NCBI GenBank assembly: GCA_004026145.2
Contig: CP034989.1
Span: 8,941,761-9,005,760, forward strand
DNA: 64,000 nt
Direction: 5' to 3'
Origin: Takifugu bimaculatus
Taxonomy: Eukaryota; Chordata; Actinopteri; Tetraodontiformes; Tetraodontidae
The translations under genes were made by a program, and so were the position numbers. The notes under the pieces are model-generated. The model was not told the DNA's origin, ran no database searches, and saw only the letters and a program-made list of their open reading frames with translations. Shown here piece by piece: positions 10,660 through 23,479 of this stretch (within the stretch, counting starts at the first letter, position 1; each line of letters begins with the position of its first letter).

Positions 10660-11600
10660 TGCCCTTCACATGTGCTGAGAGCGTTTCCAGAAGTCGGTAC
10701 TTTGCTCCATAAACCAAGAACCTGTGGTTCCAGGATGGCGACTCTCCTGTGTCTCCTGATCTCCAACGGTGAGAGGTGAGGACATGGATGGACTCCGCCT
10801 TCCACCTGTCATTGAGGAGGTGTTTGACCAATCAGGTGAGTCTGTCTACAGCGTTTGTCTTATGTGAGCCTCTGACTGTAGGAAACCACCCTATATCCCT
10901 CTGTAGTGCACTAACGAGGGTGTAGGCCACTTTCTAGGGGTGTCCTAATGTTAAGGGAGGATTTCTGGACCCTCTATAGTGCACTCAATGTATCCCATGA
11001 TGCATTGCAATATAATAACAAAGCAATATATCCCATTATCCTTTGTGGTAGCACCTGTGATGCTAGACATAAAGCTAATTTTTAATGAATAATTTGATAT
11101 TAATGACATAATAGTACATCTACAAACGAATGACCAGTCAGTGTTTTAAATTTATTACTGGGTAGAAAAACCTCGACTTATTGGGCTGGCACTGACGATG
11201 ATCTGGTAGTGACTGTGTGATGCTATCACGCAGCCTTGGCCCAGCGCTCCAATCAGGGTAACGAGCAGATCATCGATCTGATGATTTGATCATTCATTGC
11301 TTGTTTTGGCACCTGCCAGCAAGTTAAACTGGTGTTAGATGTCAGGATGGAGGCCTTGTGACATCATTTCCTGTCTTATTCTTTTTTAGAGCAAGACTCT
11401 AAACTGAAATCTCATGGTGGGATTGGTTGCTATGGCCAGGGCGTGAGCAGGAAACAGGAAGTGACCTCACTGCGATCCAAATGTCACATGACTGCTCTCG
11501 CAGGTGGCGGTGGTGAGCAGGTGATTTACTGGATCACCTGTTGATCATCTGTACAGACGAAAAATACAACGATGTAACTTCAAATGTCTCGTATTCATGG
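10660..11600. other. Noncoding spacer, no gene recognised
   Basis: Mixed unique sequence. A segment near 10880-11040 with repeated TAGTGCACT and CCCTATA-type words looks like a decayed fish interspersed repeat, but I cannot assign a family. Confidence 0.4.
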
Positions 11601-11639
11601 AAGTAACCGTGGATGTCTCAGAAAAAATCAAACATCCAT

Positions 11640-11834
11640 CCACCCATCATCCATCCATCATCCATCCATCCACCCAGAGTCATCCATCCATCCATCCATC
11701 CACCCAGAGTCATCCATCCATCCACCCAGAGTCATCCACCCATCCATCCATCCACCCAGAGTCATCCATCCATCCACCCAGAGTCATCCATCCACCCATC
11801 CATCCATCCACCCATCCATCCATCCACCCATCCA
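11640..11834. repeat. (CATC)n array with CAGAGT interruptions; LINE tail
   Basis: CCAT/CATC tetranucleotides broken by repeats of CACCCAGAGT. The position directly after the LINE 3' end suggests it began as the element's simple-repeat tail. Confidence 0.85.
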
Positions 11835-12247
11835 TGGGGGTCGGGTCGTGGGGGCAGCAGCCTAAGCAGAGGGCCCAGACTTCCCTCTCCCCAGCTACCT
11901 CCTCCAGCTCATCCGGAGGGATCCCCGGGCGTCTCCTACCGGAGGGACATGCCCTGAACACCTCACCAGGGAGGGGCCCAGGGGGCATCCTGACTAGATG
12001 CCCAAGCCACCTCATCTGGCTCCTCCTCTACTCCGAGCTCCTCCAGGATGGCAGAGCTCCTCCCCCTCTCTAGGGGAGGGGCCCAGCCACCCTACGGAGG
12101 AAGCTCATTTCAGCCGCTTGTACCCGTGATCTTGTTCTTTCGGTCATTACCCAAAGGTCATGACCATAGGTGAGGGGAGGAACGAAGATCCACCGGTAAA
12201 TCTCTTCACCACTACGGACCGGTGCAGAGTCCACATTACTGTGGACG

Positions 12248-12472
12248 GATTGTACAGTATATCGTATTTTTGTGTGGGTTTCTGTGCTCTGTGCCTCCCT
12301 CTCCTCTCCTCCCCTCCCCTCCCCTCCCCTCTCCCCTCCCCTCCCCTCCCCTCTCCTCTCCAGGTTTCTTCCTGTTAAAGGGGAGTTTTTCCTTGCCCCT
12401 GTTGCTTGTCTGGGGTCAGGCCCTGGGATTCTGGAAAGCGCCTTGAAACAATTTTGATTGTATAAGACGCTA

Positions 12473-12503
<31 letters not shown>

Positions 12504-12506
12504 TTT
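12248..12506 (+). mobile_element. Second LINE 3' end nested in the first, with (TTGAT)n tail
   Basis: The segment contains a CCCCT-rich run (12298-12360), the words GGGGAGTTTTTCCTTGCC and GACGCTATATAAATAAA, and a tail of TTGAT repeats. These are typical of the 3' UTR of fish LINEs. It splits the older minus-strand LINE, whose sequence resumes on the other side. GACG flanks both ends (12244-12247 and 12507-12510), a plausible short target-site duplication. Confidence 0.7.
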
Positions 12507-12660
12507 GACGCCGCACCGATCCGCCTGTCGACCTCCCGCTCCATTCTTCCCTCACTCATGAGCAAGACCCCGAGGTACTTGAACTCCTCCACTTGGGGCA
12601 GGATCTCCTCCTTGATCCAGAGAATAAAAAATCAATGATCAATCAATAGAAAACCCACAT

Positions 12661-13960
12661 TTAGCCTAGTAGAAACTGACCTTTGACCTCTAACCCCGAC
12701 CCGGGATTCCTTACACACCTGCATCAATGTGAGTGTGCAGCTTCTTCCATTCATGCTAATAAAAACTGGAGCTTCAGTGCTGCACATTAGCTTTTAGATA
12801 ATGTTAGCATGAGAATAGGCAGGTGCTACAGTGTTAGCATGAACACTATCATGTGACATAAGATCATTTATTCTTTTTGAAACTCTTGCATTGAAAATTT
12901 GCTTTCATATTTCTGAAAAATGACAGTTTCGTGTTAGAGCTTCAGCGGCCCCCAGAGCTAACTCTGCTTAGCCTAGCACAACTGCAACAAAGATACGACA
13001 TATTTATTGCTAAGATGGGCCATTAAATTTTAGTTACTTGTCACTGTGTTTGCCAGAACATTAAGCTAATAGTAAAGATGAATTTGATTATTTCTAAAAC
13101 AAAGCTAGGGACAGTTTGTCAAGTGTTAGCCGACTGTCGTAGGATATCCCAGTCGTTGTACCTCTAACGTCTAAGTTGGGAGTAACAGGCTAGCACCTTC
13201 TCTGCTGGTGTTTTTGTTGTTAAGTTCCGCTAACACGTCTGGACCAAACTGGTTCAACTTCACGCAGCTGTGCAACTTTTAGCAAGTGGCCAGACGTCCG
13301 TAAGATTTAGTTTGTCGGTAAAGATTCTGTTTGTTTTGTATTTGAACTGACATTAAAATCATTTTAAACTGGATTTCAACATTCGTTGCATTCCATGAGT
13401 CTGTGTGGGGGCGTCGGGGCGCCAGAGCCGGGCCGCTCACGTTGGTGGACGTTCAGAGACACAGGACGAAGAACTCAAGAAGCCCTCGGACGGGGGAAGC
13501 CACAAGAAATTCATCAAAACAAACTGGTCAGACTGGACTTTTATATGAATAACGGGAATATTCGGATGATTTGCTCGTGTCCCGTGCTGTGGCTGGCTGC
13601 CTCCGGTGAGGTCTTGTGCGGGACTCTCTCCCAGTTTGGAACCTCTAAAAATACGCGGAGGTGTTGGAGACAGTTCGTGGCCCCGCCTGTGACCGAGCTC
13701 TGACCCCGCCCTTTGTCCCGTCTTGGTCCAATCAGCGGGAGCGACAGTGTCTCGGAATAAGGTCATGATCGGAGCATTCCTGGGAGTCCATCGCGGTGAC
13801 GCTGAGCTCTTTAAACCTCAAGCCGCAGTCTGGAGCCTCATCCCGGACACACGCAGCGCGTCTGTCCGCACGACCCGCGGAACCTTTTTTCCCTGTCAAA
13901 GTTTCTTCCAGAAGTTCCGGACTCCCCAGCTCGGGGTCTTTGCGTGTGTCGGAGAGGTCC
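12661..13960 (+). other. flnc upstream region
   Basis: No coding sequence is recognised. 12661-13380 is AT-rich and unique. From about 13390 the sequence becomes GC- and CpG-richer, as expected for promoter and 5' UTR of flnc. CTAAAAATAC at 13643-13652 differs from a MEF2 consensus at its last base. Confidence 0.4.
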
Positions 13961-13962
13961 CA

Positions 13963-14030
13963 GCTGTCCCAGCTGTCCCAGCTGTCCCAGCTGTCCCGCG
14001 TTGTCCCGCGTTGTCCCGCGTTGTCCCACA
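13963..14030. repeat. Tandem 10-bp repeat in the flnc 5' UTR
   Basis: Four to five copies of CAGCTGTCCC followed by three copies of GCGTTGTCCC end 15 bases before the flnc ATG. They are probably transcribed in the leader. Each CAGCTG is also an E-box. Confidence 0.85.
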
Positions 14031-14045
14031 TCCTTCACTGGCACC

Positions 14046-16961
14046 ATGACGAGCAACAGCAGCTTCCTGGACGCGCAGCTGCCGCCCAACTTCTACCCGA
14101 GCGGCGCCGAGCTGGACGACTGCGAGGAGGAGGAGGAGGAGATGCCGGCCACGGAGAAGGACCTGGCCGAGGACGCGCCCTGGAAGAAGATCCAACAGAA
14201 CACGTTCACGCGCTGGTGCAACGAGCATCTGAAGTGCGTCAATAAGCGGATCGCGGACCTGCAGAAGGACTTGAGCGACGGCCTGAGGCTCATCGGGCTG
14301 CTCGAGGTCCTCAGCCAGAAGAAGATGTACCGGAAGTACCACTGCAGACCCAATTTCCGGCAGATGAAGCTGGAGAACGTGTCAGTGGCGTTGGAGTTCC
14401 TGGAGAGAGAGCACATCAGACTGGTGTCGATCGGTGAGTCGAAGAAGGTGTGAGCTGAGGATGATGATGATGGTGATGGTGATGATGGCGATGGTGATGA
14501 TGATGATGGTGATGATGGTGATGGTGGTGATGATGATGGTGATGATGATGATGGTGGTGATGATGAGGTGATCGGTGGGGTGATGATGGTGGTGGTTGAT
14601 GATGGTTGTGATGTGGTGATGAAGGTTGATTATGGTGGTGATGATGATGGTGATGATGATGATGGTGGTGATGATGATGGTGATGGTGGTGATGATGGTG
14701 GTGGTGATGATGGTGGTGATGATGGTGATGAAGGTGATGATGGTGGTGATGAAGGTGATGATGGTGATGAAGGTGATGATGGTGATGATGGTGGTGATGG
14801 TGGTGATGAAGGTGATGATGGTGATGAAGGTGATGATGGTGATGGTGATGAAGGTGATGGTGGTGATGATGATGGTGATGGTGATGGTGATGGTGGTGAT
14901 GATGATGGTGGTGATGATGGTGATGGTGGTGATGATGATGGTGATGATGATGATGGTGGTGATGATGGTGATGGTGGTGATGATGATGGTGATGATGATG
15001 ATGGTGGTGATGATGATGGTGATGAAGGTGATGATGGTGGTGATGATGATGATGGTGGTGGTGATGATGGTGATGGTGGTGATGAAGGTGATGATGGTGG
15101 TGATGATGATGATGGTGGTGGTGATGGTGAGGATGAAGGTGATGATGGTGATGGTGGTGATGATGATGATGGTGATGAAGGTGATCGTGGTGATGATGAT
15201 GGTGATGATGGTGGTGATGATGATGATGGTGGTGATGAAGGTGATGGTGGTGATGATGATGGTGATGGTGATGGTGATGATGGTGGTGATGAAGGTGATG
15301 GTGGTGATGATGATGGTGATGGTGATGGTGATGATGGTGGTGATGATGGTGATGGTGAGGATGGTGGTGATGAAGGTGATGAAGGTGATGGTGGTGATGA
15401 TGATGGTGGTGATGATGGTGGTGATGATGATGATGGTGGTGATGAAGGTGATGATGGTGATGAAGGTGATGGTGGTGATGATGATGGTGATGGTGATGAT
15501 GGTGGTGATGATGGTGGTGGTGATGATGGTGGTGATGATGAAGGTGATGATGGTGGTGATGGTGATGGTGGTGATGATGATGGTGATGGTGATGATGGTG
15601 GTGATGATGATGATGGTGGTGATGAAGGTGATGATGGTGATGAAGGTGATGGTGGTGATGATGATGGTGATGGTGATGATGGTGGTGATGATGGTGGTGA
15701 TGATGATGGTGGTGATGAAGGTGATGATGGTGGTGATGGTGATGGTGGTGATGATGATGGTGATGATGGTGGTGGTGATGATGATGGTGATGAAGGTGAT
15801 GGTGGTGATGATGATTGTGATGAAGGTGATGGTGGTGATGATGATGGTGATGGTGATGGTGATGAAGGTGATGATGGTGGTGATGATGATGATGGTGGTG
15901 ATGATGGTGGTGATGATGATGGTGATGGTGATGATGATGATGATGATGAAGGTGATGGTGATGATGATGATGGTGATGAAGGTGATGGTGATGATGATGG
16001 TGATGGTGATGATGGCGATGGTGATGAAGGTGATGATGGTGATGGTGGTGATGATGATGAGGCAGAGAGCAAGCAAGTGTGTGTGTGTGACACAATGAGT
16101 GTGTGTGAAGCTGAAGCAGCCTGAAACCTGAACCGTCTGATTGATCACTGATTGGCTTTAAGGACGAGGAACATCTGAGCACATCTGGACGGCGAGCTCT
16201 GCCTGGGGGAGGGGCTTTGATTGATTGATGGCAGGACAGCTGAGCTCCAGCTCACACAGCTGCTAAAAATAGACTGAGGGACCAGAAAGAGGGCTACCGA
16301 GTCCACGACAGGACCTGGGGCAGATTAGGACCTAGATGATCTGATCAATAACCAGACGATGAGTTTCCGGGGCTGAGTGGGTCTGGCAGCCGGTCTCAGA
16401 CGGACCTACCTAGACCCTGTTGGTGTTTCACCTGTGAACCTTTGCTGGAGTCACCATTGTGTTACATTTGTACACAACCCAGCCCAGGAACCTGAGACTG
16501 GATCCAGACCGAAGATCCTGCCGGACAACAGAACAGTGGCGTCAAACCCACAACCTGGGTCCTGTGCAGGGATCGCCCAGTGGCAGGTCGGGTCATGGTT
16601 CAGCTCAGTAGGTCTTGAGGCCAACGTGTCCAGAGACGGAACACTGTTAGATCCCGACTCGGTCCAAGTATCAACAACCAGCGCCGACCGTGACGTCGTC
16701 ATGACAACACGCCAGACTGTCGGAGCGTCCAGATCTGCTGAGGGTCACACTCCAATAGAACAAGAGCGCTTCAGTTTCCCATCAGCCCCCAGCAGTCATG
16801 TGACCCCCGAGGTCTGTGTGTGTGTGTGTGTCTGTGTGTGTGTATCACTGTGTCTCTGTCTGTCTGTGTGTGTGTATCACTGCATGCATGTGTGTGTGTG
16901 TATGTTTATCACTGTGTCTCTGTCTGTCTGTGTGTGTGTATCAGTGCATGTGTGTGTGTGT

Positions 16962-17000
<39 letters not shown>

Positions 17001-20000
17001 AGTGTGTGTGTGTGAGTGTGAGTGTGTGTGTGTGAGTGTGTGTGTGTGAGTGTGTGTGTGTGTGTGTGTGTGAGTGTGTGTGTGTGTGTGTGTGTGGGGG
17101 GGGGGGGGGTGTGAGTGTGACTGTGAGTGTGAGTGTGAGTGTCAGCTGCAGTCACAGTTGCTGTGAACTGTCTGAGCAGCAGCTGACACTCGTCAGTACT
17201 TAAAGCAACACAGTATAAATACCCACAGTCCTGCAGCTCAGCAGTACTACTGCAGTACTCCACATATTTAAATACCCACAGTCCTGCAGCTGAGCAGTAC
17301 TACTGCAGTACTCCGGTACTAGACTGCAGTACCTTGTGGCCCGTCCCAGATTGCCAACAGTGAGCAGTGATCACATGATCATCAGTGCTCCTGCCCTCCT
17401 CTGGATTCAGCAGCAGCATTTGTGAACAGCTCTTCTACATATTTAGTACCACAACATTTGAAGTACCAGCAGTGTCCTTTAAGGTTAGGGCCAGGAGCAG
17501 GGCCAGGAGCAGGGCCAGGAGCAGGGCCAGGGCCAGGGCCAGGGCCAGGGCCAGGGCCAGGGCCAGGGCCAGGGCCAGAGCCAGGGCCAGAGCCAGGGCC
17601 AAGGCCAGGAACAGGGCCAGGAGCAGGGCCAGGGCCAGGGCCAGAGCCAGGGCCAAGTCCAGGAGCAGAGCCAGGGCCAGGGCCAGGGTCAGGGTCATGG
17701 CCAAGGCCAGTGCCAGTGCCAGGGCCAGGGCCAGGGCCAGGGCCAGGGCCAGGGCCAGAGCCAGGGCCAGGGCCAAGGCCAGGAGCAGGGCCAGGAGCAG
17801 GGCCAGGGCCAGTTGTAGCGGGAACCTACTGACAGTCTACTGAAACATCAAGGACGAGCCCTTCTGTGAAGGAAAACGATGCCGAGAAGCTATGCAGAAC
17901 CTTCAGGAACCTTTTATTTGGGGTTTGGATAAGGGACCTACGTATTATGACTACGCAGGTCCTCACAGTGATAGAAGTACCAGGGTGTGTGTTTGGTTGT
18001 GTGTGCCATGTGTTCCTCATTCAAGCTCCCCTGAGTGGACCTTTGGGGTGGGCTCGGTACCTGCAGGTACTGGAGGACTTGCAGATATTAGGATATTATG
18101 AATCATCGGATTTAAATCTGCTTTATTTCCATGTTTCCTTCAGACTCCAAAGCCATTGTGGACGGGAACCTAAAGCTGATCCTGGGTCTGATCTGGACCT
18201 TGATCCTGCACTACTCCATCTCCATGCCCATGTGGGGGGATGAGGACGATGAAGATGCGAAGAAACTGACCCCCAAACAGCGTCTGCTCGGCTGGATCCA
18301 GAACAAAGTTCCTCAGCTTCCTATTTCCAACTTCCACCGAGACTGGAGGGATGGGAAGGCACTGGGAGCGCTGGTGGACAACTGTGCCCCTGGTGGGTGC
18401 AAACGTGCTGCAACAGCAGAGCTCCGGAACCATCACAGTTGCCGTCCTGGTCCAACTGTTGCTGCCAGTGGCAACAAACACACCACGGTGACGCTAACTA
18501 TGTAAAACTGTGTCTTCAGGTCTCTGTCCAGACTGGGAAACATGGGATCCCAGTCAGCCAGTGGAGAATGCCAGAGAGGCCATGCAGCAGGCTGATGATT
18601 GGTTGGGAGTTCCACAGGTATCACACATCTGGGATGAAACCTTTACTGGCTAACGCTGCTCCTTGTTGGAAGACCTGAGTGAGCAGCTGGGTGTGGGGAT
18701 GTGGGGCAGATCAGAGAGGCACGGAGGGGTCCGGTTGGTGATGGACTGGAAAAGGTGCTTATTGATGATGCACCTTCTGTTAGGGAGCCGCTGGGGTTGC
18801 TGCAGGACAGGTGTGATGTGACCAAAGGAGGTTCTAGAGGTTAGACCAGCAGCAGAGTTCTGCCCTGGTTGCAGGTTATGGACAGACTTTAGGGAGGTAA
18901 GTTACAGTAGTCATGGCAGGACGTGACGGGTGCATGGACCAGGAAAGGAGTGGAGGGTGGGAAGAGCCTTTTAAAAGCAGTTTCATGGCACCTGTCAGCC
19001 ACAGGTAGCACCTGTAACCATGGTGACTCTGCACCCTCCACGGCTCCGCTCTCCTCTTGGGTCCCACAGGGCTCAGACATAGTTCCTCTTTGGTTCTCTA
19101 TGTGCCTCGTGGCTCCATTCTTAGGAAACAGGGAATTCTGTTTGAGTTTTATGCTGATGACAGTCAGATTTAAAAGGTCTGACGTGTACTGTGACGATTA
19201 TTCACTGAGGCGTTTGGAGGACTTTAAAGCCTGGATGCCGTTGAATTTGATAACTTTTACAACGAGTTGATGATCCGCTGTGACCTCCTTGGTACATCTG
19301 GCTTCTTTGGCTCAGCACGTTGGGCCAAATGTAAAACATCTGCCCTCTTTCCTTCACCGGTCCAAAACACCGTGGCATGTACTTTAACATATATTTGCCA
19401 CTATATATCTCAAGTGGCCCCCCGCCCTGTAAGCATCAGTCCCTATCCTGAACACCCCCTGGCAGAAGAGGTGGACACTGCCAAGACTGTCTGTGGGTCT
19501 CTGGCCGATTCTGACTCTGGTTTCCAGTCTTCTCCGTCTATTTATGAGCTAATTTTTGTGTATATAGAGACACCACCAGCAAATATAACGGGTACAAGAA
19601 GCTATTGGAATTGTGGCATCTGGGCAGATGCTGCTCTCGGTGCAAGTAAACGAGCACAAAGCTCTTCCCATTGTAGTGTGGTGGCAGGTTGTGTCGTCTT
19701 CAGAGGGAGATGTGATTTGTGTTCCTTACAGTTTCTGATTGTAAGAGGAGCCGGAGAAACGTGAGGGACACTCGCAGTTGGGTGAGAAAAGAGGAAAAGC
19801 AAGACCTGCTCTTTGGGTCGCTTCAAGTCGTTCCTGGCTGATGCGAATGACCGTGTGCCATGTTGTTGCTTTTTGGTGTGAATGTAACATTAGAGGAGAA
19901 CAAGCGGCTGTTGAGAGCAGGGCTGTCCGTTGGCGTGTGGTCAACATCCAGGAACCATGGTCACTGGCCTAAAAGGAGCAGAATAGGTCACTACTTAGAA

Positions 20001-23000
20001 TAGAGGTTATGGTGTGGGTCAAAGGTCACTGGCCCTGCCAATATCACACCACACTTTGGTACAAATGTCCTTTCACATGTTGATTTAGTTCAATCCTTCT
20101 TCAGGTCATCGCACCAGAGGAGATTGTGGATCCCAACGTGGATGAGCACTCCGTCATGACCTATCTGTCCCAGTTTCCAAAAGCTAAACTGAAGCCTGGC
20201 GCCCCCTTGAGAGCAAAGACGCTGCACCCCAAGAGGGCCAAAGCCTACGGACCAGGCAAGCCCCCTCACCCAGTGATCCCACATCTTTAGTAGAACTTCG
20301 ATTCACTGACCTGAGATAACTCGCGCTGTTGTCTTGTCGAGGCAGATGATGAAAGTAGACGATGAAAGGAGGAGAATAAATCCTCCTTTTTTCCATCTTC
20401 CAACAAAGTTAAGGAGCAACATCATTTGAAAATGAGCAGTTGTTTTCTGTTGCTCATCAGGTGTGGAACCTCGAGGTAATATGGTTCTGAAACCAGCAGA
20501 GTTCCTGGTGGAGACAGTGGAGGCCGGACTGGGTGAAGTGCTGGTTTATGTGGAAGACCCAGAAGGTCACACAGAGGAGGTAAGGACGTGAAACCTAGCA
20601 GGTGAAACCTAGTTGATGCTAATTGTGTCCAACAGGCCCGAGTCATCCCCAACAACGACAAGAACAGAACCTACTCAGTGGTCTATCTGCCCAAAGTGGA
20701 GGGGTTTCATCAAGTAAGACCAGCTCGTCGCCGTAGAAACCTTTATTGATACGGCTCAAAAATGGGGCTGAACTGCTCATCCTCCTCTTCCTGTGTTGAT
20801 GAATCTTTGGCCCCTCCCCTCCAGGTGAAGGTGCTGTTTGCAGGACAGGACATTGACAGAAGTCCTTTCATAGTGAATGTATCAAAGGCCATGGGTGACC
20901 CGACCCGTGTCCAGGCCCGAGGACCGGGTCTGCAGCAGACGGGGAACGTGGCCGGCAAACCCACCTACTTTGATATTTACACAGCAGGTAATGAGATCGC
21001 GTGGAAGAAGGTATGAGCGGCACCTGGACCTCATCCAGAGCCGGCCTGGGCCTGAGTCTTCCTGTGCTGGTTGGACTGGGACGGTCCTGGGCTACATTTT
21101 ATTTTCTCATTTAAAAAAAGTCCAAATTTCTTTAATTTCTGAGGCTACAGTGGACCTGAAGCACTTCTGAAGAGCAGTAATATTGAAGACGTTGATTAAT
21201 CGCAGCCCATGTGCAACAGGTCATATTGAAAGTTTATATATTATAGATATTAAGTGAAATGTTTCTTGCTCAGTTTTTTGAAGATGGAGGCATCCAGACC
21301 TTCAGCTGTGCTTCGATATAAAATTGTCAGCCGGTAGAGGAGACTCACTTCTCCATCCTATGAAATGCACCATGAAGTTCATGCAAACCTGGCACTGAAT
21401 GCTGTGGCGAAGGACAGAATTCCACAGTCGTGTCCAGGATCCCGTTTGCTCCACTGTAGGAGGTGAATCTGAAGGTCTCCAGGATGGCGTCTGTCTCCTG
21501 GTCATTGAGCTTTCAGCACGTCACGTTTCAAAGAGTAAAAGAATGACCATCGTAAAACAACCACCTGGCCAAGCGTTAACCACCATCATCCGCGTTTAAA
21601 AGTTCAACCAGCCCAGCAACATACGTCACCTTCGCCAGTGTGGCGCCACACGGCGGCCGGTCAAACCGCCGGCCCGGCTGGCGTCACGTGTCCTCAGGTC
21701 TGTCCTCCACTCACTGTTGCTGTTCCTCCTCCAGGAGCCGGCGCTGGAGATGTGGGCGTGATTATCGTTGATTCAAACGGACGCCGGGACACCGTGGAGA
21801 TCGTCCTGGAGAACAGAGGGGACAGTATTTTCCGCTGCACTTACATTCCCGTCCTGGAGGGGCCGCACACAGTCCATGTGACCTTTGCTGGCCATCAGAT
21901 TCCCAGAAGCCCCTTCACGGTCCACATCTCAGAGGGTATGTTGCTGCGTCCTCATGTGGAGCTCATGAACTAATAACGTTTGCAGATGTTAATGATTTAA
22001 ACACATCACCCATCCAATGGGCTGTTGTTAGCCCCGCCCCTTCACTGTCATGTGACTCTGGCATCATCTGAGCCATCAGAAGAAGCTTCACCTTGTGGTT
22101 TTGGTTGGTGGTCCTCTTCAGAGAGAACAGGTGTGAGATACACACCTGTGAACTTGATGTGGTTAAGGAGCCTCAACTGATGTTCTGAAGCTTTGATTTT
22201 GGAATTCAAACATTTTCTGCAACACAGCAGGACACAGTGTACCCTGACTACCGGGACCTCCTTTGGTGTCGTGTCCGTCAGACCCTGAGGCTAATGGACC
22301 TGACCTGACTTGAGGCTAGTGTGAAGGTCACCGTGTCCTTTGTGTAGTTGTTTCATCCCTGTTGTTGCTTCCTTCAGTTCGACAGAGCGTCCCGCCTCCT
22401 GGGTCTCCGGTGGAGTGTGGACCTCCGTCCGTCCGCACTTCACCCCCGGACAAGATAAAGAGAGGCCCGCCTCCAACTCCACCCAAACCCAGGAGACCAA
22501 GTTAGTAAAGGCGGGACTGGACTCCACTGGTGTCTCCACCTTGACCACTGACCTTTGACTCCTGGAAGATGCTCTGTAGCTTCAGCATGTGCAGCTTTTT
22601 CTTCTTGTCCACACACTCACCATCACATGCTGACACACAATCATCCCAGTCACCAGGCCCCGTCGGTGCTGCCCGGTTTGAGCCGCTTTGGACGTTTCCC
22701 TCAACCTTCCCCTGGAAGTTCTTCCTCCTGCTCTAACTGACGTTCTCGCTCTGTCGTCATCTCATCACAGCTCGGTGTGTCTGTCTGAAGAGGAACCTTC
22801 TGCAGCTCCTTCATCTTTAGCTTTGCTGCTTCCTTCTTTCAGCTCAGCCAGTGGCTTCAGTGATCAGCTGACTAACGCAGCGCGTGATTGGTCCCCCCAC
22901 GTCTGTCCGCACTCGATTATTGTTGTTGTTGTTATTAGTGGTAGTAGTGATAATAATGTTACTATTAGTAGTAGTAGCGATAATAATGTTATTATTATTA

Positions 23001-23443
23001 TTATTAGTAGTATTAACATTAGTGATATTAATGTTGTTATTATTATTAGTAGTGATAATAATGTTATTATTATTATTATTATTAGTGATATTAATGTTGT
23101 TATTAGTAGTAGTGATAATAATGTTATTATTAATATTATTATTATTATAATTACTGATATTAATGTTGTTATTATTATTAGTAGTGATAATAATGTTATT
23201 ATTATTAGTAGTAGCGATAATAATGTTATTATTATTATTATTATTATTAGTGATAATAATGTTATTACTATTAGTAGTAGCGATAATAATGTTGTTATTA
23301 TTATCATTATTATTATTATTATTATTATTAACATTAGTGATATTAATGTTGTTATTATTAGTAGTAGTGATAATAATGTTATTATTATTATTAACATTAG
23401 TGATATTAATGTTGTTATTAGTAGTAGTAGTGATAATAATGTG

Positions 23444-23479
<36 letters not shown>

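Larger units (their letters stand above)
11636..12660 (-). mobile_element. Non-LTR retrotransposon (LINE) ORF2 C-terminal fragment, interrupted
   Basis: On the minus strand the sequence encodes pieces of a reverse-transcriptase ORF2 tail: near 12600-12510 (VEEFKYLGVLL..., then MER.VDRRIGA), near 12200-12070 (TYGHDLWVMTERTRSRVQAA, EMSFLRRVAG) and near 12015-11840 (MRWLGHLVRMPP, LPGEVFRACPSG). These are typical words of a fish LINE; I am not certain of the clade. The 3' end at the low-coordinate side passes into a TGGA-type tetranucleotide tail (11640-11834) that has itself expanded. Frameshifts and stops show it is dead. A second element is inserted at 12248-12506. Confidence 0.8.

Noticed and set aside
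14416..16182. Very long open frames rich in His, Leu/Ile/Thr, Asp/Gly and Ser/Pro
   Set aside because: They are all the same GAT/GGT array read in different frames, inside flnc intron 1, with no start context, splice support or homology.
22630..22740. Possible second extra filamin exon after TCATCCCAG
   Set aside because: The frame required by the preceding exon phase meets a TGA after about ten codons.
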